Source: Trichosporon coremiiforme (lineage: Eukaryota > Basidiomycota > Tremellomycetes > Trichosporonales > Trichosporonaceae). From it: a stretch of 64,000 bases of DNA. The stretch spans positions 1-64,000 of the forward strand of contig BCJJ01000009.1 in the NCBI GenBank assembly GCA_039545355.1. The letters are read 5' to 3'. The notes beneath the pieces were generated by a model, which was not told the DNA's origin, searched no databases, and worked only from the letters and a program-made list of their open reading frames with translations. Within the stretch, counting starts at the first letter, position 1; each line of letters opens with the position of its first letter. The position numbers and the translations under genes are program-made. Below are positions 11,376 through 21,093 of this stretch, piece by piece.

Positions 11376-12230
11376 TTAGGTGTCGACGACGAGGCGGTAC
11401 ATCTCGTCCCCGACCTTGGCGCGGAAGCACGCATGCGAGAGGAAGGTCATGCGCTCGGCATAGTCGACGTGCATATCGAAGACAATCTCGGACGCCCACG
11501 CAACCATGCGCTCCTCATGGACTGCCTGCCAGGTGGACTGGAATGCAAAGCCGCGTTTTCGACGCTCGAGACCCAGGAAAGCGATGGTCAGGCCTGGGTA
11601 GAGCTCGAGCTGGTCCTCGGCCCAGCGGACGACCTTGTTCAGTGTCGAAAAGACGACGGCGCGGTCGCGCGGCCCGAGGTCCAACCCGGCCGCGAAGAAG
11701 GGCGACAGGCTCAGTGTCAGGTGGACCTTGCCGCATGGCTCGATGTCGAAGAACTGGAGCGAGGCGGCGGCATGGGCGTCGAGCACGATCACATTGTGTG
11801 CCCCGGGCAGCATGAAGGGGCGATACTCGAGCGGAGCCGCGTAGCTCATCACCTTGATCAGCGCCTTCAGCGAGGACACGAACGGCACCGGCCGCTGCCC
11901 ATAGATGCGCAGATATCGCGGCCGACACCCGCGCAGGAAGGCCGCGCACGTCCCCCGGCCCAGCATCTCGTCGTCGTAGGGAAACACGTCGATCGTGCGC
12001 ACGTCGCGGTTGCCGCGCGCCCACTGCTGGGTCCACACCTGGTAGTACCGCGTGCAGGGGTGTGCGCCGCTCACGACCATGTGCGACGCAAGCTGCCCGT
12101 CGACGATCGTCTTGGCCGAACGCCCGGCCGCGCGCAGGGCCGACAGCGTCCCGATGTCGTCGGCCGCATGGACGTAGGCGACAATTTCGTCGAAGAGATG
12201 CGGGTAGAACTTGATGTCGAGTGTGGTCAT
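11376..12230 (-). CDS. F-box-like family protein, paralogue 3
   Basis: An intronless gene of 284 aa, the shortest intact member. It begins MTTLDIKFYPHLFDEIVAYV, aligning with the family N terminus, followed by TLSALRAAGRSAKTIVDGQL. The middle diverges (RYLRIYGQRPVPFVSSLKAL), then KVHLTLSLSPFF and AVVFSTLNKVVRW match the family's central strand/helix pattern. It ends CFRAKVGDEMYRLVVDT, the conserved C-terminal block. Function unknown beyond the F-box-like resemblance. Confidence 0.8.
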   Translation of the reverse strand: MTTLDIKFYPHLFDEIVAYVHAADDIGTLSALRAAGRSAKTIVDGQLASHMVVSGAHPCTRYYQVWTQQWARGNRDVRTIDVFPYDDEMLGRGTCAAFLRGCRPRYLRIYGQRPVPFVSSLKALIKVMSYAAPLEYRPFMLPGAHNVIVLDAHAAASLQFFDIEPCGKVHLTLSLSPFFAAGLDLGPRDRAVVFSTLNKVVRWAEDQLELYPGLTIAFLGLERRKRGFAFQSTWQAVHEERMVAWASEIVFDMHVDYAERMTFLSHACFRAKVGDEMYRLVVDT

Positions 12231-12944
12231 GAAGCAACGACAATGGGGATGAGTACGGATTCAGGATCGAAAATGGCGCAGATCCAGAGTAGTGGACGAA
12301 GGGCGAAAATGACCCGGTGTCGGAGGAGCATATGAGGAGAGTCAGCGTCGCTCGCTATGCAGCGAATGCGGGTGGGACAAAAGTTGCCGATGTCCGTGGT
12401 CCTCCCTCCCGTGCAAAGGAAATGCAAATATTCGGATGCAAAGCACTCCGACGACCGCTCATCGCCGCGTCGACTCCGTCGGCGTGGGCCGCCGGAAGCG
12501 AGTAGCAGTGCAGATCTGTTGATCACTGTCATCTGACGTTGCATGCGGGGTGATGAATTGCAGCCAACAGCGCCAACGTCCATTCATGGCATGCCATGCA
12601 TCCACATGCCCGCAAGCTCAGGTCCCTCAGGTCGCTCAGGCGAACTCAGGCAACTCAGGCGACTCAGGACGCTGCTCATAATATCCTCAGCGACCGCATC
12701 ATGCATTGCAGTGAAGATCAGACGATATCAGGCAGAACGCACCCTAGCTCAGGATAAACGATCAGCCAGGTGCAACCAGGCTGCTTGGCAGGCGGGACGT
12801 CCTCCGCAATCCTCTCTCATTCTACCCTCTGCCCTCTCTCCCACAATTGCTGCATGTTGCCTCCGAACTCGGCAGCGAACCGAAACTGAAACTGAACATG
12901 TGCAAAACGAGCTTCCCGGCAGATCTCTTCGGGGATCTATCTCC
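12231..12944. other. Intergenic with a 9-bp minisatellite
   Basis: About 0.7 kb upstream of paralogue 3 and downstream of paralogue 4. Apart from the CTCAGG minisatellite at 12617-12668, nothing was recognised. Confidence 0.55.
12617..12668. repeat. 9-bp minisatellite (CTCAGGnnn)
   Basis: CTCAGG recurs six times, starting at 12617, 12626, 12635, 12645, 12654 and 12663, with variable 3-4 bp spacers. Confidence 0.85.
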
Positions 12945-13967
12945 CTATTCGACAGTGTACAGCCGGAACGTTTCCTCGCCGACGCGATCTCGGTACGCAT
13001 CCTCAGATACAAACTCGGCCCGCTCCTGCAGGCTAGTGATCTCCTCGTCGTCTAGAGATGTGCACTTGCACTGCTGCGCGTAGTGCGGTGCACACGTCCA
13101 ACCCACGCGGGCGTAGTAGGAGAAGACGTAGGACCAGAGCGCCTGGACGGAGACCAGGGGTTCAGGAGGTGGATCTATGGGCCAGAGTTGGAACCAATGC
13201 GGGCTCCAGGTTTCAGCACCGACGAGCATCAGGCGAGCACCGGGATAGTGGCGGAGGTACGCTATTGCGCTGACTATAATCGAATTCAGCAACCCGCGCT
13301 TCTGGTCCGGGTTCTCCGCCGGGCTCTCCTTGACGCCAGCGGACTTGGGGGTGAGGAGGACGACTACCTCATGAGCAGGCGAGGTCGGGGCTGGAACAAA
13401 CTCGGGACACTCATCGCCGTCTCCCCAGAGCACCTCGAACAAGCCAATATTGCTGTCATGCCGGATGTTGATCACGTTCCTGACACCCGAGACGAGACGG
13501 ACCTTGATCCCCGAGCCGAAGAAGTATCCAGCTTCTGTGAAGTGGACGACAGTACTAGCACCGCAGGCATCGGAAGGGAAGCTCTTGCTATCGAACAGCC
13601 GAACCGTGTCAGCTCTGTTCGCTCTGAGGTAACGCGCAACGGCGTCTTCTGGTGCACAGGGGGAAAAGCCGTTCGCAAGGTCAAAATTGCATTGCGGGTG
13701 GTGGTCGAAGTGGTGCACGTCCACGGCCTGGACTTTGGAGCCGACACGCGGGCCATGTGGGCTCAGCCGGAGCCTTCCCCATCGCGTGTGAGCCTGAAGG
13801 TTCGACTTGCCCCTCACGACGATATGGGTTACGAGTTTGTGGTCGACAACATCGCGAACCTCAGAGGAGGCTTGTCGTAGAGTTAGAAGTGTGGGGACCG
13901 AGCGGGATCGGTACAGCTCGTCGACGATGTGGTCGAAGACGTGAGGGAAGTAAGCAATGTCGATCAT
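12945..13967 (-). CDS. F-box-like family protein, paralogue 4
   Basis: A single exon of 340 aa, started at the Met of MIDIAYFPHVFDHIVDELY to match the paralogues. The N terminus shows the F-box-like helix and TLLTLRQASSEVRDVVDHKL. Family landmarks follow: TVRLFDSKSFPSDACG, VRNVINIRHDSN, EVVVLLTPKSAGV, IAYLRHYPGARLMLVGAETW. The end is AYRDRVGEETFRLYTVE. It is the innermost gene of the first block of paralogues. Confidence 0.82.
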   Translation of the reverse strand: MIDIAYFPHVFDHIVDELYRSRSVPTLLTLRQASSEVRDVVDHKLVTHIVVRGKSNLQAHTRWGRLRLSPHGPRVGSKVQAVDVHHFDHHPQCNFDLANGFSPCAPEDAVARYLRANRADTVRLFDSKSFPSDACGASTVVHFTEAGYFFGSGIKVRLVSGVRNVINIRHDSNIGLFEVLWGDGDECPEFVPAPTSPAHEVVVLLTPKSAGVKESPAENPDQKRGLLNSIIVSAIAYLRHYPGARLMLVGAETWSPHWFQLWPIDPPPEPLVSVQALWSYVFSYYARVGWTCAPHYAQQCKCTSLDDEEITSLQERAEFVSEDAYRDRVGEETFRLYTVE

Positions 13968-14779
13968 CCCTGTCCCGTAGATGGAGGAGACGTGAGTTCT
14001 GGAAGTGGGAAGGGCGGGCCATGCTGCGTGCATTCTTATGAACATCACTATCGCGGATGATCGTGCAAATGTCTCGCATGACTCGATGACCCGTCGGGCA
14101 CGCCGGGACGTGGGCTAACACACGCTGGACCCGATATTGGTAGACGGAGAGTGAGGATTCAAGATGGAGATGGTGTGCATTGGTAATGGGGTAGGGGCGT
14201 GCGATTAGATTTGACGGCTTCGGAGCGCGATTGGTAATGACCGGTAGTCAGTGATAGCGGTGGCCTGCCTAAGCCCCGTTCAGCTCGATGGCTTGCTGGC
14301 TGCGCATATGTGATGGCACGTGAGCCCCTATCGTAATCGGCCAATCGCTGACAGCTGAACCCGTTGGCGAAGGCGGCGGTGGGCGCTGTGGAAGAAGGGA
14401 TTGTGCGATCTCGAATTCATCAACACACACTCAGCAGATCGCATTCTACAGTATCTTATCACGGCTTACGTACACCGACTGACCGAGTCCCACTCCTCTG
14501 GAATGCTTCTCTTCTAGCATTCACACTGTGCTCACTGATCAACGCACTTCCGTGCAGAAGATGGCCCGTGTGCATTGGATGCGTGAGAGTGCGCAGCATG
14601 GCGCCATGTCATGACTAGCGCGATCTCGCCTTGCTCGGCTGTCACGCCCGTCCACCCGGCATCAGCTGATAGTGTGACACCCCAGGGGAACCATCCCACA
14701 GGAACCCAGCAAACACTCGGCATTGCTGAGAGATCTCTCATCATGCATCATCCGCATCACCCACGTCCGCGACGCCAAC
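13968..14779. other. Divergent intergenic region
   Basis: About 0.8 kb between the divergently oriented paralogue 4 and the twin Cys-motif gene. No further gene or repeat was recognised. Confidence 0.55.
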
Positions 14780-15663
14780 ATGGCCGCCATGTCGTCCTCG
14801 ACGGCCATGGCCGACATGACGTCGACCCACCCGAAAGACTGCACCTGCGTGTGGTGTACCCTCGTGCGCGACCTCCAGAACGCCGAGAAGCCCGCCCCGC
14901 CCCCACCCAAACCGCCCAGCAAGACCGAAGCCCAGAAGGCAGACATGCTGACGACGCATCCGAAGAACTGCGACTGCGTCTGGTGCAGCCTGGTGCGGGA
15001 TCTGAAGACTGCAGACGCGAACACAGGGAAGGGTGGCGCGGCAACCAAGGCAGCTGGTAGGTGATATTGCTGATTCAGCTGACGGTAGTGAAGAAGGAGG
15101 CCAAGTCTGAACCTCCCAAGCCTCCGAAGGTTGATCCTCCGAAAGAAGCACCGAAGGCTGATCCGCCAAAGCCGAAAGGGGAAATTGGGAAGCCGCCGGC
15201 GCCGCCCAAGTTTGGAGGGCTGAAGAAGGCTCCGCCAAAGCCGAAGGAGAAGGCGCCGCCAAAGCCGCCGAGACAGTTCAAGATGAAGAAGGACGACACA
15301 CCGAAACCACCGAAGCCGCCAAAGGAGAAGAAGGAGAAGCCGCCGAAGCCGCCGAAGGACAACAGTGCAAAGCAGGAGGCGGCGGCGAAGAAGAAGGCAG
15401 ACGCAGAGACTGCCAAAGCGAGGAAGAAGTCTGACGCCGAGGCGGCCAAGCAGGCGAAAGCCGAAGCGAAGGCGGCGAAGAAGGCTGAGGCAGACAGCAA
15501 GAAGACGGAGGCGGCGGCCGCGAAAAAGAAGGCTGCTGAAGACAAGGCAAAGGCGAAGGAGGCGAAGGAGGCGAAGAAGTCGGAGGCGTGGGCGGCGAAA
15601 CAGGCTGATGTCGCGGTTCGCACGGGTTCCAAACTGTACAAGCCCCGCCCGGTGAAGGCATGA
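14780..15663 (+). CDS. Twin HPK-C-x-C-x-x-C protein with Lys/Ala/Pro-rich tail
   Basis: Two exons (14780-15056, 15089-15663) with a 32-nt intron (GTAGGT ... CTGACGGTAG) give 283 aa. I do not recognise the family. The N-terminal quarter holds two near-identical units about 50 residues apart, HPKDCTCVWCTLVRDL and HPKNCDCVWCSLVRDL. Each has three cysteines and a histidine that could bind a metal, for example as half of a zinc site. Next comes a Pro/Lys-rich stretch of PPKPPK-type repeats, then about 100 residues of Lys/Ala/Glu-rich sequence likely to form a charged helix or coiled coil. No signal peptide or membrane span is seen, so a cytosolic or nuclear location is likely. Start is the first in-frame ATG; a second Met follows at residue 4. 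Confidence 0.72.
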
Positions 15664-15786
15664 TTATTGTAGAATGGTTGTATGAGTTCACCCTGACGTC
15701 GATTCACACTGTCTCGGACGATGTCTGACGCCGATCGGCGATACTTCATATCCTGCGTATTCCTACTGATACTTCTAACCGCTAGC

Positions 15787-16461
15787 TTAACCGCCGTACT
15801 CGAGGCCGCGGCGGATCTCGTCGAAGCAAACGGCGATACCGGCCATGAGGGCAATGTCGATGCCAGGCGCAACGGTGAAGAAGTAGGTCTGGTCGTCGTA
15901 GTCGCCCGGCTTGACGGTCATGCTCTTGCGCGACGCCTTGGCGACGGGCTGGGTCGGCTTCTTGGTGTCCTTGTCGTAGAAGGAGAGGACGGCTCCGTCG
16001 CCGGCCCAGTCGCCGTCGAGCTCCATCGTCTGCTCGGAGCCAGACTTGGTCACGACGTCAGACAGGAGGACCTTGGCGCGCGCACCGCCCTCGGCCTTGG
16101 ACTCGTCCTCGACCTTGAACAGCTGCACACCCTCCTTCTTGCCGACCATCGAGGCGTGGACGGTGAAGATCTTGTCGTGGATCTCGTACAGCTCCTGGCC
16201 GGCTGAGTCGACGACGGCTGTAGCGTTAGCAGTGTCAGCTGGTGTGCACTCACTCCTCTTGTTGGTGGCCGAGTGCTTCTTGGCCTTGAGGGTCACGACG
16301 ACATCGCCGTTGAGGTCGGTGATGGCGTAGTCGGTCGGCGAGTCGGCGTAGAGGTTCTCGCGGAGGACGAGCGTGACGGGCTCCTGGCGGACACGGCCGT
16401 ACACGTCGATCGGGGGCGAGACGGCGACGAGCTTGATCGAGTCGTAGTTGTTGTTCGACAT
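15787..16461 (-). CDS. LURP-one-related (LOR / tubby-like fold) protein
   Basis: Two exons (16254-16461, 15787-16217) with a 36-nt intron (GTGAGT ... CTGAC ... CTACAG) that keeps the frame open when unspliced; spliced length 212 aa. Features of the LOR family are visible: LVLRENLYADSPTDYAITD, DLNGDVVVTLKAK, ELYEIHDKIFTVHASMVGK and a C-terminal hydrophobic helix (GIDIALMAGIAVCFDEI) typical of the tubby-like/phospholipid-scramblase fold. Molecular role unknown; fungal members are generally uncharacterised. A TATA-like element lies about 45 bp before the ATG. Confidence 0.8.
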   Translation of the reverse strand: MSNNNYDSIKLVAVSPPIDVYGRVRQEPVTLVLRENLYADSPTDYAITDLNGDVVVTLKAKKHSATNKRSECTPADTANATAVVDSAGQELYEIHDKIFTVHASMVGKKEGVQLFKVEDESKAEGGARAKVLLSDVVTKSGSEQTMELDGDWAGDGAVLSFYDKDTKKPTQPVAKASRKSMTVKPGDYDDQTYFFTVAPGIDIALMAGIAVCFDEIRRGLEYGG

Positions 16462-16504
16462 GGTTGTTGTTGACACGGGGGAGAGGTACACTCGGCCTCC
16501 TCCC

Positions 16505-16512
16505 ATTATATA
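16505..16512 (-). promoter_or_regulatory. TATA-like element of the LOR gene
   Basis: TATATAAT on the minus strand, 44-51 bp before the ATG at 16461. Confidence 0.5.
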
Positions 16513-16928
16513 CAGGCTCGGTCAGGCATTCTCATCGTGCAACCATGCAGTGTGAGTCCCGAGCACGTCTCTCGCCTCGGCAGAAGAGCTAGCAGCTAGG
16601 CGACGAACTGACGTCAAGCACAAGGCTACTGCACGGTGTGTTCCACCACATTCGATCGGCAACCTCGTGATTGCATGGGAATCGGATGTTACGTTGCCTA
16701 GTGCGAGCATCTTCCAACCTGGCCAAACGACGTTTTCCCATTCACCGCGCGGTCACCGATCGATGACCGAGCTCCGTGCGAAGAGACCGAGACTCTGCGA
16801 CAGTGTTCCTGTCGTCTGCCAAGACCGCGATAAAGCACCGAGAGCCGGAGTGGTGCGTCTCCCGACCTCGGCGGGTGGTGGAATACCGCCAGGTAGCCCA
16901 AAACACGGGCCAATGACATCATGGCACC

Positions 16929-16933
16929 AAAAA
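16929..16933 (-). terminator. RNA polymerase III oligo-T terminator of tRNA-Pro(CGG)
   Basis: Five T in a row on the minus strand, beginning 3 nt after the tRNA 3' end. Confidence 0.7.
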
Positions 16934-16935
16934 TG

Positions 16936-17035
16936 GGCACCAACTGGGATTTGAACCCAGGACCACTTCCATTGGATGTTTCATCCGGATCATTTGAACC
17001 CGAAGGAAGTATGATAGCGACTACACCATTGATGC
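16936..17035 (-). tRNA. tRNA-Pro (anticodon CGG), with intron
   Basis: On the minus strand the acceptor stem pairs GCATCAA with TTGGTGC. The T arm is CTGGG-TTCAAAT-CCCAG and the anticodon stem is CTTCC/GGAAG. The loop reads TT-CGG-G with T at position 38, as in other Pro tRNAs, and the discriminator is C. A 27-nt intron (16972-16998) sits at the canonical 37/38 position. The D stem is weak (3 pairs). Confidence 0.88.
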
Positions 17036-17307
17036 ACGCGGGAATCCACGCACTCTCTATGACTGCCCCGCTCAAGAGGATTCCAAAACACGAAATACGA
17101 AGCGATTCGGTGAAGAGGATGCCGCAGAGATGATAAATATCGTCAGCAGCTGATGTGAGCATGTCGGTGCCACAGAGATGCTGCGAGGAGGGGGAAGGGG
17201 CGCAAACCACACTAGTGACGATCAGCCGATCGACCGTGTAGGGCGCAAGTGGAGGAGTCACCTCCACCTGACACGTCCACTCACCCCCTCACTCTCTCCC
17301 AGCTCGA

Positions 17308-18219
17308 ATGTCGCCACCGACCGCGGAGCTCCAGGCTGCGGGCCTGACTCCGGCGCAGGCACAGTACGTCGAGGACAAGCTGGGCCGCGTCACCCTCGTC
17401 AAGGACATGAGCTGGGGCGACATCGACAGCACCGTTCTGCAAGTAGCTCGCAAGGTCGGACCGTTCATCGTCAAGGCGTGTGGTACGGGAACTGGGCGAC
17501 ACCACTTTGACCGCGACATCGCTGCATTCCAGGCGGGAGTGACGGAGCGGCTGGGGTCAAGTGCGGCGAGGCTCCTGCATGCGGATAAGGAGCTCGGTGT
17601 CATGGTGCTGAGCTATCTTCCAGGATCACTCGTGTTCGATTCACCCTTCCCGCTCGACGCCGACACGCACCGCCAGGCGGGCCGTCTGCTCCGCCTGATT
17701 CATGCCGACCCCGCGGTCGACAACGAGTGGGATGGAAAGACCACCCGCCGCGCACTCGGCTGGCTGGACGAGCCGCACCGCATCCCCGCATCCGATGCCG
17801 CCCTCGCCCGTCTCATCCTTGAGGACCGCATCTCTACCCCGCATACAGTAGAGGTCGTCGACACACACGGCGACTATCACCCGCGCAACTGGCTCCGCGA
17901 CGACAATGGCACCGTCAAAATCATCGATTGGGGCAGGTACGAGCGCCGTCCAGCGTTCACCGACTTTGTCCGCTGCGCGTGTCAGGAGTGGGCGGCGAAG
18001 CCCGAACTCGGCTACGCGTTCGCAGAGGGGTACGGTCAGGACCTGCGTGACACGGATGACTGGAAGATGGAGTATCTCCGACAGGCGATTGGGACGGCGT
18101 GCTGGGCCCCGACGATTGGGGACGAGAAGTTTGAGGCGCAGGGGATCAGGATGGTCGCCGAAGCGCTCGAGCTGCTACGCCCACTGGCTACGCGGCTGCA
18201 GAGGGAGGCTACCAGGTAG
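17308..18219 (+). CDS. APH-family phosphotransferase (aminoglycoside/choline kinase-like)
   Basis: A 303-aa intronless protein. The kinase-like fold shows an N-lobe lysine (K56 in FIVKACG), the catalytic loop THGDYHPRNW with D189 and N194, and the metal-binding D207 in KIIDWGRYE, followed by TDFVR. These residues are all present, so an active small-molecule kinase is likely; the family phosphorylates hydroxyl groups on sugars, choline or drugs, and the substrate cannot be read here. No signal peptide. The lack of introns and the bacterial-looking catalytic loop raise the possibility of transfer, but other intronless genes occur nearby. Confidence 0.88.
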   Translation: MSPPTAELQAAGLTPAQAQYVEDKLGRVTLVKDMSWGDIDSTVLQVARKVGPFIVKACGTGTGRHHFDRDIAAFQAGVTERLGSSAARLLHADKELGVMVLSYLPGSLVFDSPFPLDADTHRQAGRLLRLIHADPAVDNEWDGKTTRRALGWLDEPHRIPASDAALARLILEDRISTPHTVEVVDTHGDYHPRNWLRDDNGTVKIIDWGRYERRPAFTDFVRCACQEWAAKPELGYAFAEGYGQDLRDTDDWKMEYLRQAIGTACWAPTIGDEKFEAQGIRMVAEALELLRPLATRLQREATR

Positions 18220-18496
18220 TGTGATGACTACGCTGCCGGGCCCCGGCTCCTGTCTCGGCAGAACTTCTTAGCATGACCTTAGCGACTGACTACGTCTTCT
18301 GATGCACCTAGATCTGATGGCTTGCGGCTGCAGGGATGCAGGAGGGAGTGTACCCGGGCACACGACACCGAGCCCGGCCCGGCGTTACTACCTACTACGC
18401 GTCCACACTGCTCAGGATGCAACGAGCCGAGGACGGGTGGTTGATGAATTTAGCGGGTCCGGAGTGCCAAGACAGGCACGCCGTCCTATCACAGTC

Positions 18497-18505
18497 TTAT
18501 CAGAT
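18497..18505 (-). promoter_or_regulatory. ATCWGATAA iron-GATA-type site, minus strand
   Basis: TTATCAGAT on the plus strand is ATCTGATAA on the minus strand. It lies 198 bp before the peroxidase ATG and pairs with a second site 62 bp downstream. Confidence 0.55.
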
Positions 18506-18558
18506 TTGGCGCCGGCCGAAGAAGACGCTTTCGACCAGTCGAATCCTGCACAGGACAT

Positions 18559-18567
18559 ATCAGATAA
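18559..18567 (+). promoter_or_regulatory. ATCWGATAA iron-GATA-type site, plus strand
   Basis: ATCAGATAA, 136 bp before the peroxidase ATG. This is the second exact match to the iron-GATA consensus in the same promoter. Confidence 0.58.
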
Positions 18568-18694
18568 CTTTTCAGCGCAAAAGTTGCCTGAGTACATACT
18601 TTTCAGCCCTCCTTCACGTCTCGCGAACCGGCCTGCATGAAACGCCAGTGCATGGACGTCTTCAGCGTCGCTCTTCAAACTAACCCACGCTGAC

Positions 18695-20524
18695 ATGCTG
18701 TTCAACATCCTGTCGCTGCTGGCCGCAGCGGCGGCCGCAACGGCGACGACCGCCGAGGGCGAGCCCTACCTCCGCCGTCTGATGACCGACAAGCGCCTGA
18801 TCATGATCGTCAAGTGAGTTGGGACTTAAGCTTCGCTCACACGCAGCCCCTGCCAGGCCGGAGGCACGAACCGAGACAACGCTGCTGAGTGGCTGCGTGC
18901 CTCGTTCCACGACGCCGCGGACCACAACGCCGCCTCTGGCATCGGCGGTATCGACGGCAGCTTCAAGCACGAGGCTGGATACAACGGCAACCGAGGTCTG
19001 CAGATGCGCTCTGTCGTGGCCCAGTACTCTGGCTTCCAGGGAGATGGCGTCTCCTTCGCCGACATCGTCGTGCTCGGCGCCCTCGACGCTGTGCGGTCTT
19101 GCGGCGGACCCATCATCCCCTTCTTCTGGGGCCGTACCGATGTCTCCTCTGGTGGTCCCACCGACGCCCTCCCGGAGGCCGAGGACAGTACCGAGTCGCA
19201 CGTTCAGCGCTTCGCACGTATGGGCTTCTCGCCGTCGGACATGATCGCAATGGTTGCGTGCGGACACACGCTCGGCGGCGTGCACTCAGCCAACAACCCC
19301 GCTCTCACGTCGCAAGGCTACCACCACTTTGACAACACCTTTGCACACTTTGACAACCACGTCGCGGTCGACCACTTCAACGCTGCAAGCCCAAACCCGC
19401 TCGGCCAGCAGTGGGACGCGGCCAACCCCGGTTCCAGCAGCGACACGCGTATCTTTGCCGTTGACGGAAACGTGACCATCGGACGCATGGCACAGAGCGA
19501 CGAGGTGTTCCACCACGAGTGCGTCGACGCGTTCAGCAAGATGTGGAACGACGCCGTGCCCTCCTCCGTCACGCTGAAGGGACCCATGCAGCCGCTCAAG
19601 GTCGCGACCTCGTTCCGCAGCTACATGCGCAACGGCGTCATCAGCTTCAACCTCGGCAACGCGCGCCTATACGACATGGAGGGGCAGTGGTCCTCGTTCG
19701 AGGTCGGGTACTACAACCGCGACGGCTCCGTCGGCACGGACAACAGCATCCTGCAGGTCGGCGAGCTGACGACCTTCGACGTCGGCGTGCCCCTCGAGAC
19801 AAAGGCGTTCAACTTCCTCCGCCCCAGCATCGACCCCGCCACCGGCCTCGGCGGCATGTTCGTCAACGTGCAGATGAAGGACGGCTCGGCGGCCCCCATC
19901 GAGGCGGACTCCTTCCAGCCGTTCCAGGACACGGTTCTCATTGACTACGGCAACCTGTACACGTGCAAGTACAAGGCGGACGCGTCCAAGGTCGGCCTGA
20001 ACATGACCGCAGTCGTGCTGGCGCCCTATGACGCGAGCGACAAGGTCGAGTTTTTCCTGCGCACGTCCTCTGGAGACCAGCTCGTGCGCGGCGCGTACCG
20101 TGGCCCGAGGGACGAGTACTACAATCTCTACAACTTCTTCATCGAGGACATTGATGCCATCGGGCTCACCGACTTTACGGTACAACTGACCCGTTCCGAC
20201 GGCACGGTCATTCGTGACACGCACGGAGACGGTACCCTCTACTCGACCTCGGTCGGTACTTGCGGTAACGGAGAGATATTCCCGTCCAACCCTGTACCGA
20301 GTGGAACTATTGCAAGGCGCAGACAGATCAGCAGCAACCACGAGGCGCCAGTGCCGTGTCCCCGCGGCTGGCTCATGTGCAGTGACCGATGCACGAATAC
20401 GGCGTCCGACCTCGAGCACTGTGGCGGCTGCGCCGGGTTCGGAGGCATCGACTGCACCACTGTCAGCGACGGCACTGTGGCCTGTATCCAGGGCAAGTGT
20501 GTCGTTACGGATGAGAGCTACTAG
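18695..20524 (+). CDS. Secreted heme peroxidase with C-terminal CPL1-like Cys-rich domain
   Basis: Two exons (18695-18813, 18847-20524) with a 33-nt intron give 598 aa. Residues 1-20 look like a signal peptide. The peroxidase domain has the distal R57 and H61 (WLRASFHD) and the proximal heme ligand H180 (MVACGHTLGGVHSANN), as in the plant/fungal secreted peroxidase superfamily. A beta-rich region of about 250 residues follows, with N-glycosylation sites. The last 55 residues (544-598) contain eight cysteines in a CPL1-like pattern, including CPRGWLMC, SDLEHCGGC and a final CIQGKC. It should use H2O2 to oxidise external substrates at the cell surface or in the medium. Two ATCWGATAA sites in the promoter suggest iron-linked control. 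Confidence 0.9.
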
Positions 20525-20795
20525 ACACAGACATGGAGCATGGGTATGCACAGCTTGGACACTAGGGATATGGTTGCACCGATGGGTGCGCCAGCGACTG
20601 GATTGCTGGAACTCATGGCTTTGGGATATGCGGCGATGGGAGTCAACCCACTTCTGCCCGACAGCCAGGGCTCTGTAGGCTGATCTGTTGCCTGCACCAT
20701 CAGCAGCACTGTTATCTGTGTACGGCTTCGGTGCTGCTCCGCCGCTCGGCGCAGGCGTCCGCGCGCTCGGCACCGTTGTCAGCAGCGTGCTCACC

Positions 20796-20873
20796 ACACC
20801 GATGGTGAAATGGTATCATGCATCGTTGCCAAGCGAGTTCGATGCGGTGGGGGTTCGATTCCCCCTCGGTGTA
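20796..20873 (+). tRNA. tRNA-Gly (anticodon GCC), with 7-nt intron
   Basis: Acceptor stem ACACCGA/TCGGTGT, D arm GTGA-AATGGTA-TCAT, anticodon stem CATCG/CGATG, loop TT-GCC-A, T arm GGGGG-TTCGATT-CCCCC, discriminator A. Between A37 and position 38 are 7 extra nt (20832-20838), which I read as a minimal intron. The A1-T72 pair is unusual for Gly. A T5 terminator candidate lies at 20908-20912. Confidence 0.85.
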
Positions 20874-21093
20874 TAGCGTTACGTGCCTTGATGAAGCAAG
20901 AGCGTCGTTTTTGAAGGGAGATGAGGATGAGCGAAGAGGGCTATGGATCAGGCCATTGGGGGATCGGAGGACTCCAGAGGTCAGTGCTCCTGGACTTAAC
21001 GTCTTCCTGTACGTTCCTCTTTTTCTCCTACCTTCCGATGGTTATCCCTTCTTCTGTGAGCGGCGCCGAGCCCTTCCGTGCCCGTCTACGGAC

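Larger units (their letters stand above)
16462..16935. other. Promoter region of the LOR gene and tRNA flank
   Basis: About 470 bp. It holds the TATA-like element at 16505-16512 and the oligo-T terminator of tRNA-Pro at its end; nothing else was recognised. Confidence 0.5.
18220..18694. other. Promoter region of the heme peroxidase gene
   Basis: About 475 bp holding two ATCWGATAA sites (18497-18505 and 18559-18567). No gene was recognised. Confidence 0.55.

Noticed and set aside
15075..15872. Phe/Ala-rich open frame opposite the Lys/Ala/Pro-rich tail
   Set aside because: It is the complement of AAG and GCC repeats and has no independent support.
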